A stretch of 64,000 bases of DNA from Puccinia triticina (GCF_026914185.1 NC_070567.1:5420001-5484000); one strand, 5' to 3'; counted from the stretch's first letter, positions 11,641-24,325 are shown. Numbers and translations are program-made. Notes: generated by a model from the letters alone, not told the origin.

Positions 11641-12295
11641 AGGAGGGCAGCCCTTCAAGCACCCGTGTAAATTGTCATTTCCCCTCCAAGCTCTGCTTAC
11701 GCCTTGCGTGAGAGTTCCACAATGTCCACAAGTATAAGTACAATAATGAGTAGTAAGTAAGATGATAGTCCGGAAAAGAGAAGAGAAACCGTGAGCCTCC
11801 ACGCACATCGCCGTTCCCACCGGATCCTGCAGATACAACACTTTCCCGCACTAGTCCATCAGCTCCGCCTGCTTTCCGCACTTCATAGTCCCAGACTCCG
11901 CTCCTCTCCAACGCTTGACCTCCCACGTCCTCTGTCTAGCCCCCATCAGTCAGTCTCTCACCACCACCTCCACCCCAGTTCTACCCGCTGGTGGAACCCG
12001 CTTTGGCTGCCGTGGCTCACCTGCTGACGCGCCGCTGCTACCAGTCCACGATTGCGATCCGCCGCAGTCCAGCCCTGTCCTTCCGCTCCGATCCAAAGGC
12101 CCAATCCGAAATCCGTGCACTCCATCTAAGCCCGACTTTCCGTAAGCTTTCCTTAGCGCCCTTTCTGACATCATCCTCAGTGCTTATGTCACCAGAATGC
12201 ACTCTGCCTGAGCCGCTCTGTGCATTCCCGCCCGCACTATCTCCCAAGTGGACATTCTACCAAACATGCCCATATAAACCACCACACCATTAATG
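11640..12295 (-). mobile_element. LTR-type repeat, copy related to 46660-48340
   Basis: Read on the minus strand, it matches several blocks of the repeat at 46660-48340 on the plus strand. One is the TGGTGACATAAGCACTGAGGATG block. Another is the TTCTCTTCTCTTTTCC...CATCTTACTTACTACTCAT block. Near 11945-11975 it has the sequence GGTGAGAGACTGACTGATGG with no insertion, whereas the 48-kb copy has a MITE exactly there. The scattered open frames are not gene-like. Confidence 0.6.
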
Positions 12296-12399
12296 AAGGG
12301 TCAAGTGTGCTGGTACTTGACCGCGCATATATGGACTTCTCTCAATGGTGGTCTGCACCGGCCGCCGTGAGTACATAATGTGTTACTTTTGTTTTGGTG

Positions 12400-12715
12400 G
12401 CTGGAAGTGATTGGCCATCATTGATTGGTGATTGGCCATCAATTGCAGACGGTCATCAATTGCAAACTAGTCACCAATCGTAGACTGGTCATCAATCGCA
12501 TGACTGGTCTGTGCCAGTCACTGAGGGGAGTAGCACCTCCTCTCAATGACCTGTCAGACCGGTCAATGAGAAGAGGTGTGAGTCCCTTCAATGGCCGGTA
12601 AAGACCATTCATCAAGAGGAGTAGCTGTAGCACCTCCCCTCAATGACCGGTACACACCGGTCATCCAGACTCAATGACCGGCACAGACTGGTCATTGAGA
12701 GGAGATGTTAATCCT
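12400..12715. repeat. degenerate CCGGTCAT hairpin array
   Basis: About 300 bp of the same ATGACCGG/CCGGTCAT units with spacers such as GAGGGGAGTAGCACCTCC. A run of shorter variants (GACTGGTCATCAATCGCA) precedes them. It is flanked by LTR-type sequence. No complete terminal inverted repeats were recognised around it. Confidence 0.7.
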
Positions 12716-13839
12716 TTATTTGCAAAACGTTTTGAGACGATCAAAATGTTTTACCATTTGTAATGAGCTAGCAAGAAAGTTTTATGCGGGTTAAGAGGAA
12801 GTTTCTCAGAAATTCCTCTTAAACCGCAAACTTTTCCAGTTCAGTTTGCGGGTTTACAAACTCTTTCAGTAGTGCTCATCATTAAAAGTTGTTACTATGT
12901 TCACATCACGTTCCCTATTTGTACAGTCTTTCTTCCCATAGCCAGAACCCTTCCCCATTTGTACAGTCTTTATTCCCATAGCCAGAATTCCTCTTGAATG
13001 CTCATCTTTCAGCTTAACATAAGAACTGTCCTTCCCCCCACTTGTAGATTCCCCAGTCAGAGTTAGGCAGAATTTATGCAGTGAAGATTATACAGAAATT
13101 ATAGTAGAAATTCCTCATCATCCATTGCTCATTGAAAATTTCCCATTGCCCCTCTGAACTCACCATTGCTATTGAACCATTGCCATTGCTTCCTCCTCTT
13201 CAATTATTGCCCCAACCCTCTCATCCTCAGTAGCCAGACAGTAGTTAAGCTCATAGTACTAGTTCCTAAGATCAAGTAGAAATCAGCCACACCTTTTCTT
13301 CTTTTTCTTAGTGTTACTATTATCCCCTCAGCATTAGTAAGGAAGGCAGCCTCATCATCATCCTTGCATAGCTTGCATTAGTACCAGTGTTGCTATCCAT
13401 CTCCCTTCCAAGCTCTATTCCCCCCGTTGAGTAGTTCCACAACCACTGGAAATCACAGCAGTAAGACTCTGACTCATCATGCTAATTACACTCAGAGAAA
13501 GACAAGGAAAGACATTCATTGTCTGGACCAATCATACAAAACAGAAATGGTTATCAACAAGCGAATTCCAAGGACCGGTTCATCAACAGTCAATAGAAAA
13601 TTATACAGAAGAGAGACAGGTGAGTCTGAAAGCACATGGCATCAGTAGAAAACCTTGCAGACTCACTGTCCAGGGGATCAAAAGAAGGCAAGCAATATGA
13701 TCAGCTTCAAATACAGGTCCCAAGAGAGCTTGTGGATTTGATCAAACAGGTATAGAAACTGGGAGACAGGAAAATAAAACTAGACCTAACACTTTAGGCC
13801 AAGAGCTATTGAAAGGGAGCAAATTAGCAATACACATTA
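12716..13839. other. TE-derived spacer with a short tandem duplication
   Basis: No gene is seen. A unit of about 42 bp containing ATTTGTACAGTCTTT and CCCATAGCCAGAA occurs twice in tandem (about 12905-12990). The rest is AT-rich with many CCATTGC and CCATTG words (13120-13200), again like LTR sequence. The frames near 13427-13700 have no recognisable product. Confidence 0.35.
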
Positions 13840-15442
13840 GGGGGTTTCAATATTGATCCAGGAAGCATTCCAGGTTGGAGTTTCCAGGAAAAATGACCAA
13901 CCTGGAACACTTCCTGCAGACCTGATCTCCTTCTTCCTATGCCCTTCCAGGACCTCCCGGACCGCAGGAAATCAGGAAATATTTAACCAAATAAGAGACC
14001 AATTGGACCTTTTTCTCAAACACCGGTCCCCCGGCTTTTTTTTTGATACCCATCAAACACCCGACTCACCCATATACCTTTCATACCATCTTTGCTGCTA
14101 GCTGACCCGGCGGTACCAGGACACACACAAACCAGCATGCCTGTACTGACAGGCAGCTGGAAGCATGTACACCTGCACTACCTGATTCATTGCTCAGACT
14201 GATAGGTCCAGCAAGTCCTCGGACCGGCTTGTCCAAGCAGTTCTTGGACATGGCCATCCAAAAGATGTCAAACAGGCTTGTCCAAGAAGTCACCAGGTGG
14301 GCACATTGGCTTGGACAGGCAAATCTGAACTCTTGTTGTACAGCCATGTCCGAGAACTGCTTGGACAGGCTGGTCTGAAGACTCGCTGGACCTGCCGGTC
14401 CAAGCAGTTAATGGTACACACCTCAATTTGAGGTGTGCACCTTGATGTCAAGTTGATGCACCAGCCATCAAGGTCCAACCATAAACACACCTTTGATGAC
14501 GGGTGAGATACCAGTCATCACAGTGGCTCCTCAATGACTGCTACGATATCAGTCACCGAGGTGTGTACCTTGACGTCTGGTATCTTGTTGGACATCAAGG
14601 GCCATGTACCTCAATGACTGGTATACAATGGGATGTGCTTGTGGTTCTGTAGGAGGGGGAAAGTTTAGGAATTTGAGATCTTTTAACTTTATTGCAGCAC
14701 ACACACTAAAGCTAGTAGTAGTAACAACTAAAAACAATAAAGATTAATAAAAGAATTTTTTTTACGATAACATGATTAAATGAGTGAAATCAATGATACC
14801 TTCTTATTTTTGGGTCCTAACTATAACTAGAAAAGATTCTTGATGGAAGACTTTGACAGGATTTCAAAGTAAACAGACAAACAAGCCTAAGAGAAGAAGA
14901 ACGGTCAATAAAAAAGAAATAACACTCAAAAGACAGGAGATGGGAAAAAGAAAGAAAGTGGAATGTCGAGTAATACCTCCACTTGTGTCTGAACCGAGCT
15001 CCTCCTGAATCTTCTGAATCTATTCTTGTTTTTTGAATTGGAACCGAACTGCACACTAGGACGTTTATCAAAAGAGGATTAAGGGCTTGTTGTTGTTTGA
15101 CGGAGTAGAAGCGATGAATCCGACAGTACTCCAGGTGTGCGGGCTGTGTGAATTTGACTGCTGCCCAAATTGAGGATTGCTAACATAATCCATCTTACAG
15201 CCTGAATTAATTTCTGACAGAAAGATACAAGAGAGGGTTTTCTGTTTGGGACCCCGGAGGCATGGACAAAACAGAATGAACTATTGGATTAGTTCCAGGA
15301 GGCATGCTTCTGGATTCAAAGCCAGGAAAATTTCCCTTTTGGATGTTTCAATGTAGAACCTCCAGGAAATTCTTTTTGGCAGTGATTTATTTTTCCTGGA
15401 ATTCCAACCTGGAACACTTCCTGGATCAATTTTGAATCCCCC
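13840..15442. mobile_element. TA-flanked inverted-repeat element A
   Basis: The ends are inverted: GGGGGTTTCAATATTGATCC on the left and its near complement ending TTGAATCCCCC on the right, followed inward by CCAGGAAG and CCAGGTTGGA blocks. TA dinucleotides flank both ends (13838-13839, 15443-15444), which suggests a Tc1/mariner-type insertion, although ATT/ATT would also fit. The interior (14180-14640) holds hairpin units of two kinds, CTTGTCCAAGCAG with its complement and GATGAC-GGT units. No transposase is encoded. Element B at 44986-46334 has the same ends. Confidence 0.7.
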
Positions 15443-15782
15443 TATTTAAACATAAGAGTGTGGAAGGCTAGCTCTGAGCAAGGCTCCAGGAAACCTGGAG
15501 TTATGGGTTGGGCTAAGAAATTAGAGATTGCTAGGCAGCCTAGGGTAAAGAAGAGAATGCCATTTTAGAGATGTCTTTGAGACCTTCTGGCCCTAAAAAA
15601 ACTTCTCTTCCAAGAAGCTGTAGGGCTGCTGCAAGAAGAGAGGAGAGAAGGGAGAGCCTGCACTCTTCCTCCTTTAACACATACTTGGATGAATTGGGGA
15701 GAATAGGCAAGACTCCCGGGCCATACATAGATTGAGTGTTGTTGGGAAAGTTCAAAAAAAAGGAAATAAAGGAAGCAACATT
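15443..15782. other. 3' flank of gene 2
   Basis: A 340-bp stretch between element A and the stop codon of gene 2. It has no gene-like frame and presumably carries the 3' untranslated region of gene 2. No obvious polyadenylation signal stands out apart from TTTCAATTGATTAA next to the stop. Confidence 0.3.
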
Positions 15783-18700
15783 TCAATTGATTAAGGGGCA
15801 AACTATGCCAGAGCGGCGGATTGGATGCAGACGTACTGCTAGATAATCTCTAAATTCGGAAAGGCGGCCTAATGAAAAAAGAGGAGGTGGTTCAACTTTC
15901 ACATCTCCATCATAGATTGGTTGGTTGTATGGTGAATTGGCATTATTTTTGAACCAATCTTTCATCGTTGTCCGCACATCGTTTGCAATTGTTTGGTCTT
16001 CATCCAAAATTTCATCCAACATTGGTAAATTCACCTCCTCATCTCTCTTCTTAGGTATTCCCAATCTCAAGCCAATTTTCGCCATCTTTAGGGGATCCAT
16101 CTTGTATTCTGCCCACTCTATTGCGTCCGATAAGTTCCACCATACAATCGAAAAGTCTTTCATCTCGTTTTCCAAGGGAAGGGTCAAATTGATGACATCG
16201 TTGGCCTCTGCACGATCGTACTTCCACTCGTGTTTCAGACGTTGATACCGGTCGGTGTAAAGTTTTTCTCTTTTTGGATCGCTCAGAAGCCACATTTTCT
16301 CCGGAGAGGTGCCCCACGGTATCCTCTCGTTATGCCAGATTGTGAGAAAGAGTTGGTGAACCATCCGATATGAAGGAATCCCGGGCTTGGCTCCAAGACT
16401 CAGGTAGTTCCTTCCAAACTGCAGAAAATCGCCAACGATAACGATAAGATGTGTATCGAGACCCTGTTGGTAAGCTATTTTCAGATCGCTTGAATGTAAC
16501 CAGTTGCGAGGATACACGCGACGGAGCATCTTAGAGATAGTATGTAGCCTATATTCAAGTTCATCTACACCCACGATGGCCTCGAAATCTTTACGAAGCT
16601 TTTCATCCCGGAAGGCGGATTTCAACAACATCAAATCGGAAGAAGTAGCGTCATAAAATGATGGCCACTGGTGGTCCAGTTCCAGGGCGCATCCTACTCT
16701 TAGTATGCGAGAATCTGTAACCTTTCCCTTAAGTTCCTTCCATCTGATCAGCATTCTAGGTTGGTTGTACTGTCTGCTAAGTGCTTTCCACCTTCTGTTC
16801 CCTTCGATGTTACCAATTCTATCAATTAGCCAGTTCAGCGGACGTTTGACGTCTGCTTTTTTCTGAACAAGTTGACCCATATATTTCTCCATTGCTTGGA
16901 GGTCCGCTATGTCTTGGGCTGCTTCCCGATCCATGTCAACTGGTTTTTTGTCCAAGTGCACTGCCTCTTTGTACAAGTATACTGGGGTATAGCTTCCCAC
17001 TGAGTCCCCTCTCATAAACTTCCCAATCAATCTCACTAACTCAACTTGCGGAGGCGTAGCAAAACGAGCCTTCTTTATTTCCTTGACATAATCGGGTAAG
17101 AGTTCGTCTTCGTTGGGCTTAAATCGAAGGTTTTTCTTCTTTCTTGAACTTGAACTCGACTCGCCTTCGACAGATTTGCCTAAATTCAGAACCAGCCGTC
17201 CATCCGAATCTCCAGAACTTAGTGGGTCTCCTTCACCTAAAGGCCTGATCGGCGATTGGCGTGATTTGGAATTCAAAGACTTCAGAGAAGGTGCTGGTGA
17301 AGAACCAGAAGACTTCGAGACATCTTTTCCTTTGATAGGTTTCTTTTCTGCTGTAGATATCGCTTGAGCTGGTTCTTCCTTGAGCTGAAGAGATACTGGT
17401 TGATTGTGATATCCTATTCTTCTTCCAACTATATTTCCAAATTTCGATTTGGAGTTTTTTAAGAAACCCCAAAGCGTTTTTCCAGAGGGGAAGGATGGTG
17501 AATGTTCCACCAGCTTCTGTAAAAGTTCACTCCTTGTGAATCGCGGAAAGTGGAATGATGGAACTGATGGTCGGAGACTTGGGACCTTGTACCAAGCGCC
17601 GAGAGCCAAATTCGCTCCAGATTTCAGGTAAGACCTCATAGAATCCAGAATCATCCTGGGATCATCCGTTTTCTTCGAGGCAGTAGTAACCTGTTCAGAG
17701 TTGCTTATTCCATCAGGCGCTTCTCTGCCTTCCTTTTGATGATTTTCGCTTTTATCGAATTGCTCAGCCGCTCCTGGTCGATCACCAGACTCAGATAAGT
17801 GAACCGCGCTGTTTAATTGCTCAAGACTGGAAACGTACAAGATGTAAGAATTTAGTTGGTATCGGGTCTAAAAGAATCGGACAATTATTGAAAACCATTG
17901 GGGCAGAGGCAGTCACGTTTACTCACGCTGCAAATCTATTCTTTTTCGGAGGTTGGGAATGATCCCGATTAGAACTGGGGCGTGCCGCTGTTTTTTGGGA
18001 ACTAGCCACATTTAGCTTCGTAACTGCAGCATCAAGAGTTGCGGCTTTTCCCTGAGATCGCAATGATTCTTGAAGTTGGGGGTCACGATGAGTTGGTAGT
18101 TTGTTCTCACTGGGCACCTGGTCTACTCTTTCCACGGCTTCTAGAGCACCATCGCGCTCTAGGCCTTCCGGAGCAATACCTTCGCCAACAAAAATTCTAG
18201 CATGCGAAGAACTCTCAGCAGCTGGAACTGAGGCCGAAGACATATTTTCTCCAGGTACGGATTTATTTGCCTTGGATGTATCAAGGTTTACAGCTGGTCC
18301 CAGAGCTTTCGAAACTCTCTCGGAATTTTTGAAATCTTTTGGCTTGTTTTTTTTCAGCTGAGATGAGGTGATCTGCGAAGCTTGGGTAGATTTCTTACTG
18401 GCTTGCTTGAGTGAATCAGTGGTTTGATGGCGTACTTCTGGAGTAGAAGATCTGGCTTCGGAAGCTTCCATCTTATTTTCAAGAGTCTCGTGAGCGTCAG
18501 TTTTAATTTTGGCTTCAGTCGCTGTGGATTTATCCCTTGGTCTTGGAGATGAGCCCTGAGCAAGATTGTCTGACTCATCTGCAACTGGTATCTCAGGTTC
18601 TTGGGCCAATTCGCCTATTGCAGCACTAGATGAACTTTCTCCTCCCGAGGTCTCCAGATTGGAGGAGCTTTGTAGTCTATTTTCGTTAGGAGCATCGGTC

Positions 18701-20030
18701 GCTGAGTCAACACGATTCTTAGTCCTCGATTGGGACGCGGCTTTGTCGTACCGATAATTTTTTCTAAGGAAACGGACCAGATTCAGACAAGGTTAGCCAA
18801 TGCTCTTCCATCAGCAACCAACAACAAGCGCGGCGTCTCGATTCTAGTGACTTACTTCCCCAATCTGGGAGGGAAATTGGACGACTTCGACTTGTGATAG
18901 GGAAAACGTCGCGAGCCAGATGGACCACCCACGGCTTGACCGTTGGCTGGTAGTGAGTGGCTAAAGTTCTCTTCAAAATCAGGGTTGTAGGTTGGAGTGG
19001 AAAGTCCGGTGTGAGCATGCGATTGATCGGAGACGGATGGAATATTATCTTTCAGCATAGGGAGATACACGAAGTTCCGGATTGCTTGAAAGGCTGTTAC
19101 GGGTACCCAGACATCGTAGTAATGTAATTGGTAGTGGAGTTGTGATTGATCCGAAGCGGGAGTGTAGTGATAGTCGGCATGATAGGGAACCGATTGGTAT
19201 CCTGGGTCCACCTCGCCCGGCTGATTTTGCAATCCTGACAGGGGGTGTTCTCCATCGGGGTTGTACGAATTAGCGGAGCTGGTGTGAGGAGTATAACCCT
19301 TCTGTTGTTCGGCGTTCCCAGCCGCCACTGGGGTTGTTTCTTCATCATGCACATGAACATCACGACTCTCGGCGTCGTCGCTGCCACTAGCGGCACTGGC
19401 AGGTTCTACTGCAGATCTAATTATCAACTGAGCCTCAGTAAGCAGTTCCACTTTTATGACGCGACTTGGGTATTCTAGGCATAATTCAAAGCTCACCTGG
19501 TTTGCTTCTTCTTTGCCTTGACTGGCTCCGTTTGAGCATTATCTCGACTTTCCGTGTTCGTGGGCGGTGCGTAGATTGAATCCGCAGAACCAGAGTTTCT
19601 GATCGAGTTATAGACATATGTAGAAGCAAACCTCAGTCAATGCGAATTTTGGCGCATCAAAATCCCCGATGGCCAATCATGCAGGATAGGTGCACTGAAG
19701 TGGATTGGACCACACTTACTCTTGAGGGGGCATTTCTAAAAGCTTGAGGCCGTCCGGAGAGGTGCTGCTATTGAGCCTTGGTACTCCCTGAGTCTTCCTC
19801 GTGTCGTCTTGGGGCTCATCACGGTGGTCGAGAGCTTTGCCGACTTGAGATACCGGTGAAAATTCAGACCGAGTGGCTTCCAAGCCGGAGATCTCGCTTG
19901 ATCCACTTGGTAATACGAGCTCGACGGCTCCTGGCGTAACGGCAACAGCTTCGAATGGGGTCAAATCTCTTGGAAGCAACAAGAGGACAATGCACAGGAC
20001 CTGTGAGAAGCCTGGCTTGAAGCCGGTCAT
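15783..20030 (-). CDS. gene 2: secreted paralogue of gene 1, 5 exons (1,284 aa)
   Basis: The minus-strand exons run 20030-19720, 19598-19497, 19416-18856, 18763-17927 and 17826-15783. All four introns are GT-AG, phase 2, and at the same positions as in gene 1. The N-terminus repeats the signal-peptide core (QVLCIVLLLL). The Tyr/His-rich second region, the low-complexity middle, SSSRKKKNLRFK and the C-terminal region (YQQGLDTH, GTSPEKMWLLS, NNANSPYNQPIYDGD) all follow gene 1 closely. Exon lengths differ from gene 1 only by 3, 9 and 27 nt, all multiples of three, which argues for selection on the protein. The extreme C-termini differ. The frame is open upstream of the ATG (to 20567), but similarity to gene 1 begins only just before it. 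Function is unknown. The gene is convergent with gene 1 and separated from it by 8 kb of transposon DNA. Confidence 0.82.
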
Positions 20031-20840
20031 GGCTTCTAAGCTTGTTGGGTAGTAATTAATGTCGGAGTCAATCTGACCAGAAGGGATGCGGAGGAATGAA
20101 TAGTTTGACTCGGTAGTCTGCAGGTTCGGTCTTTCAGGCGGTGGCGGAAATGGGTACGCTGAGCGCTCTATCCCGGGACTCGATCGATGCGCCAGATATG
20201 CGGGTCGGAACTGGGCAACATCGACAACTAGAGCAAGACAAATTATGGCCGCCAAGTCTTGTATGTCAGTGTGGGGTTCTTGAAACCACAGACTTGTAAC
20301 GCAGCTAAAATACGTTTCTGGAATAAAATATGTACATATGTAGGATGCACATGACCAGGAGCGATCGACCGAAGCAGTCTCCAGTCTCTGCACAAACAAA
20401 GCCTCCCTCTGAGAGCAGCTGATCAGAGCCCCAAAGGGGCGGCCCCCCAGGGTCTCTGCCTCACAGAGACTCCCTGGCGGCGAGCTTAAGACGTCTCCAA
20501 AGGAGAGGCTTACCTCCAATGTCACACCATTAGTGGCATTGGCCCTAGGATTTTCTTGTAAAAACACCTACACCGCGGGTCGGTGCGGATGATTGGACGT
20601 AAGTCTGGACTTGCCTGAAGCCATCCACTTCTTGCGCTGCAGGAAGTGTACAGCGGACAGAAATCTGCATGCTTGGTGGTGGACGTCACCAGAGAAGGCA
20701 TCCGCTGCTGGATGGTCTCTACGCGTCCTGGATTGTGCAAGTGTCCACCAGATATCTACAACCACCCCCGGATTGCCAAAATGTCAGGCCAGCTTGGCTG
20801 GCGCAGCAGATGTGGCAGCAAGCCCCCGGAGCGGGCAGGG
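20031..20840. other. upstream region of gene 2 and GC-rich repeat debris
   Basis: The first about 100 bp form the likely 5' leader or promoter of gene 2. Further upstream, 20400-20560 contains short palindromes (CCCCAAAGGGGCGG, CTCTGCCTCACAGAGA, CCTCCAAAGGAGAGGC) of the kind that recur at 21230 and 21915-22030. No additional gene was recognised. Confidence 0.4.
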
Positions 20841-21130
20841 CTCTGGTAGACAAGCTGAGCATCAGCTGAGCCAGGCCAGGGAAAAAGATGGGAATCAGCT
20901 TGGACAGGACTAGAGCTGAAAATCAGCTAGGCTAGGGCCAAAGCTGAGCATCAGCTGAGCCATGGACAAGGCTGAGCATCAGCTGTGCCAGGGCCAAAGA
21001 TGATCATCAGGTGGCCAGTTCCAAAGCTGAGCATCAGCTGGGCCAGGGGAAAAACTGAGCATCAGCTGAGCCAGGGTAAAAGCTGAGTATCCGCTGGGCC
21101 AGGGCCAAAGCTGAGCATCATCTGGTTTTT
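20840..21130. repeat. minisatellite, unit about 32 bp (CTGAGCATCAGCTG core)
   Basis: About nine imperfect head-to-tail units with the consensus AAGCTGAGCATCAGCTGAGC plus a variable CAGGGCCA-type linker. The core CAGCTGA/TCAGCTG is itself partly palindromic. Open frames across it are artefacts of the repetition. Confidence 0.75.
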
Positions 21131-22705
21131 TCACATTGAGTGCTTTGATCCTGACACCTATCATGTGAGCCCCAGATGTGCTGGTGGAGAGGAGCAGCAT
21201 TGGAGCAGCAGGGGCAAACTTAATTCAAGTCCCTCCTGGGAGCGCAGCGACCTCCAAAGGAGGGACTTGTGCCCAATGTCCCAGATTTGGCTTGAGGCTG
21301 CCCAGCAAATTTTCTTTTGAACCCTTGTATCAACTGGTACAACACTGATTTCCTCACAGCCTCTAGCACCATTAGAATCAGAATTTGTTTCTACATGTTA
21401 TATATATTTTACAAATAACAGCTACCCATATCCTTGGAAAAGAATTGGATGTAAAAAATCCACCAGAGAGCCTATACCGGCCCAATGTTCCCCGGATAGC
21501 CTGCCCAGCCTATAGACATGAAAATACAATTTGACATCATATGTCAATAAATTTATTGGGAATTCTGTATTCAACAAGACCTGTCAGTGTTAAGTCAATA
21601 CTGAACAAACCGGTGTCTGACCAGGTCTGACCTTGAGTCTTGACCTTTGGATGATCCAATGGCTTCATTGCATTGCTCAAGACAGCCCCTCACAGGAATG
21701 GCCACTGAGCAGTGAGTTTGTGACAAATTTACTTGGAAAAATGTGTACAAGAAAGCTGAGAATCAGGGCTACAACATGGTATAGGAGGCTTTGGATTTCA
21801 AGCTGAGGAAAATCTGTAAACAAGATGTAAACACAAAGATCATGATTTTCTGTGTAAATTTCTCTCAGCCTCAGGCAGAGATTGGGACTTTAGTCCTAAG
21901 ATTCTCCTGTGGAGATGCTTTGCGCCTCCTTGGAGAGGCTTAGTTAAGCTTGAGGCGGGGGGGAGGCAAGCTTAACAAAGCCTCTCTGGAGGAGGGCCCC
22001 ACAGGGTCTCTGTCTCACAGAGAGGCTTGCCCCCAAGCATTGAGCTTTGGCATGAATCCTGACGCACCTAAGGCTTGGCCAACCCCCAATTTTCAAAGGA
22101 TCCCTTATTACACATCAACCACTACCCAGGCAGGCTCATGAGTGGCACGGCCTTGAAGCCTAGCTTCTTGCGCAGACAGCCAGCCATCCACCATCCATCA
22201 AGCCCCTTGTAGAGCTTCTGGACATGCTTGCAAAAACTATGTCAAGCTTGTCCCAGCGAGCAGAGCGTGTTTTTTCCAACTCCTGTACAGATTTGATGTG
22301 TGGCCTGCATACCAAATGTAGTTCATTTTTCCATTCAAACATTAAACATATTCATGTACTTATGAGAAGTAATTGAAACTTTCATATACTTATCCAATAG
22401 TATGGATGTAAGATCAATCCTGGAATCATGATTCCATGACTTTACATTCCTTGTAGCTTTAAGGCCATTCAAGGCATCAACATGTGGCCCATGTAGTCTT
22501 GAAGGCCAGATGCAGAACTTCAATTTGGCACCTGGGCAGCCCATTTGGCCACCAAGAAGCTATAGAAAAGTGGTGCCAAACTTTCACATCAGCCAAATGG
22601 GTGAAAGCTGTACTCGGGACTCACGCCAAATTTCGCCGCTTAGTCCCCAGTCCCTCCATTGGAGGCTTGCGCTTTGTGTGAGGGGTCCCTGCCTGCCCCT
22701 CAGAA
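21131..22705. other. repeat-rich spacer with dispersed GGAGGGACTT modules
   Basis: No gene was recognised. The hairpin-forming module AAGTCCCTCC...GGAGGGACTT occurs at 21230-21270, and related GGAGAGGCTT/AAGCCTCTC palindromes lie at 21915-22030. The remainder is unannotated AT-rich DNA, including microsatellite-like TATATATATT near 21400. Confidence 0.35.
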
Positions 22706-23184
22706 CAACGTTGTAACCGCTGCGCTGCGCTAGAAAAAGTGGTCATTTAGCGCAGCGCAGCGCTTACACCGCTACGTCCCATGGGCATTTAGCGGAAGCG
22801 GTTGTAAAACCGCTTCCGCTAGCGCTAAATTTAGCGGGGTACTGTTTCATCCTGAGGGGTGGCAGCGTTAGCGCAGCAGAAGCGCAAATCCGCTACGCTA
22901 TCCGCTAATTTAGCGGATAGCGCAATTTTATTGTGCTTTGAATGGCTTTTAACATGATTTAAACCTGTTTTTGAAAACCGCTGCAGTACCGCTGAAGCGC
23001 AGCGGTTCAGCGCTACGCGGGCGCTTTTTTTAGCGCGCTACAAATCATCGTTTTTTCCTGGGAAAACAAAAAGCGGTTAGCGCAGCGGTCTGACCGCTGC
23101 GGCGTAGCGGTTAGCGCAGCGGCACAAAAACCGCTGCGCTAACCGCTTCGCTACGCTAAATGCAGCGCAGCGGTTACAACGTTG
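22706..23184. mobile_element. GCGC-rich MITE with target duplication CTCAGAA
   Basis: A 479-bp element with the inverted ends CAACGTTGTAACCGCTGCG and complement. It is flanked by the direct repeat CTCAGAA (22699-22705 and 23185-23191). The interior is dense in GCTGCGC/GCGCAGC and TTTAGCG/CGCTAAA palindromes. The 7- to 8-bp duplication and CA...TG ends suggest a hAT-type non-autonomous element. It encodes nothing. Confidence 0.8.
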
Positions 23185-24325
23185 CTCAGAAGAGGGACTG
23201 ACTAGGTTTGGGGGGGAGGGCACCTTAGCGGTAGCAGCAATGTGTTTTTTGGTTTGGGTGGGTGGGTGGGTGGCAGGAAGGGTTCTTGGGTGGGTTTTTT
23301 TGAGGAATCAAATAAACATCTCTAATTCCAAAAAGAGAGGCAGTTTCAAGGATAAATCAGCAACAGTCAATCATCCACCAGAACCACAACAGTGTAAAAA
23401 AGGAAAAGTCTCATTTAGTTTATTGCATCTCCTTTGCTCACTTTTAGATATGGCACCTGCAACAGGAAAAGGAAAAAGATACCCAGCCTCCAGGTACGTA
23501 TGTACTTGAAGAAGATAAAGTTGCAGTTTAAACTAAGCTTACCAACTTTATTCTCACGGATACCTAGCAGACCGTATTGACAATCAGACCTCAGCCTCCC
23601 TATTCAATAGGATCACGACCAGCACCACAAGCAGTGAGTAGTTGCATCCCTGAGAATTGGGAAAGATGACCCAGCTGAATTGATGCAAAATGTGTTCAAC
23701 AAGCACACCCAGGAATAGTGCATCCGTATAGACAGGATAAGACCAGACTACTTAGTTGACTTGCTCCTGCATTGGTACGCCCAGAACCCAAACCTAGAAA
23801 AGAGTAATGAGAGTGGCAGCTAATGAAGGCATATTCTATAGACTCACCCTCATTACTATCCAACAACCGCTCTCATCTCCAGCCAAAAGAAAGCAACCCT
23901 AAAGCAAAGCACCCACTCGTGCTGCATTCAGGTAAATCATTCTTCCAGAATTCCATCTTTATCTTGAATCTACAATTTGTAAATACACGTGAGTAAGATA
24001 GAGAAAACTTACTTTCAGTTGCTCCAATTTTTTCATTTCCAACCGGTTCAAAGCCGATTTCCAAGTGACAATCACCTGCAAAGCCCTGGTAACCTGTGTT
24101 GTTGACCACTTGGGCATGAAAATGAATTGTGATGAAGGCCCAGCTCTGTTTTAAAGTTTTGGTGGGACTAATGATTTAGCTATCAGCAAGAAGAAAAAAA
24201 ACTGAAAGAGGTGGAATTCATTCACTTGCTAACTGAGCCCCTCAATTGAGTGAGTGGCAGTTGCAAAGCAGGTGAAACATGGGGAAGCATTGACTGCTGA
24301 AAAAATCACCTGACAGTAGGATCAA
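23185..24325. other. unannotated spacer
   Basis: Contains a short GGGTGGGTGGGTGG run (23255-23275). A short open stretch (23290-23510) ends in a basic GKGKRYPASRYV sequence next to a GT splice-like site. I cannot tie this to any gene. No terminal repeats were found. Confidence 0.25.
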
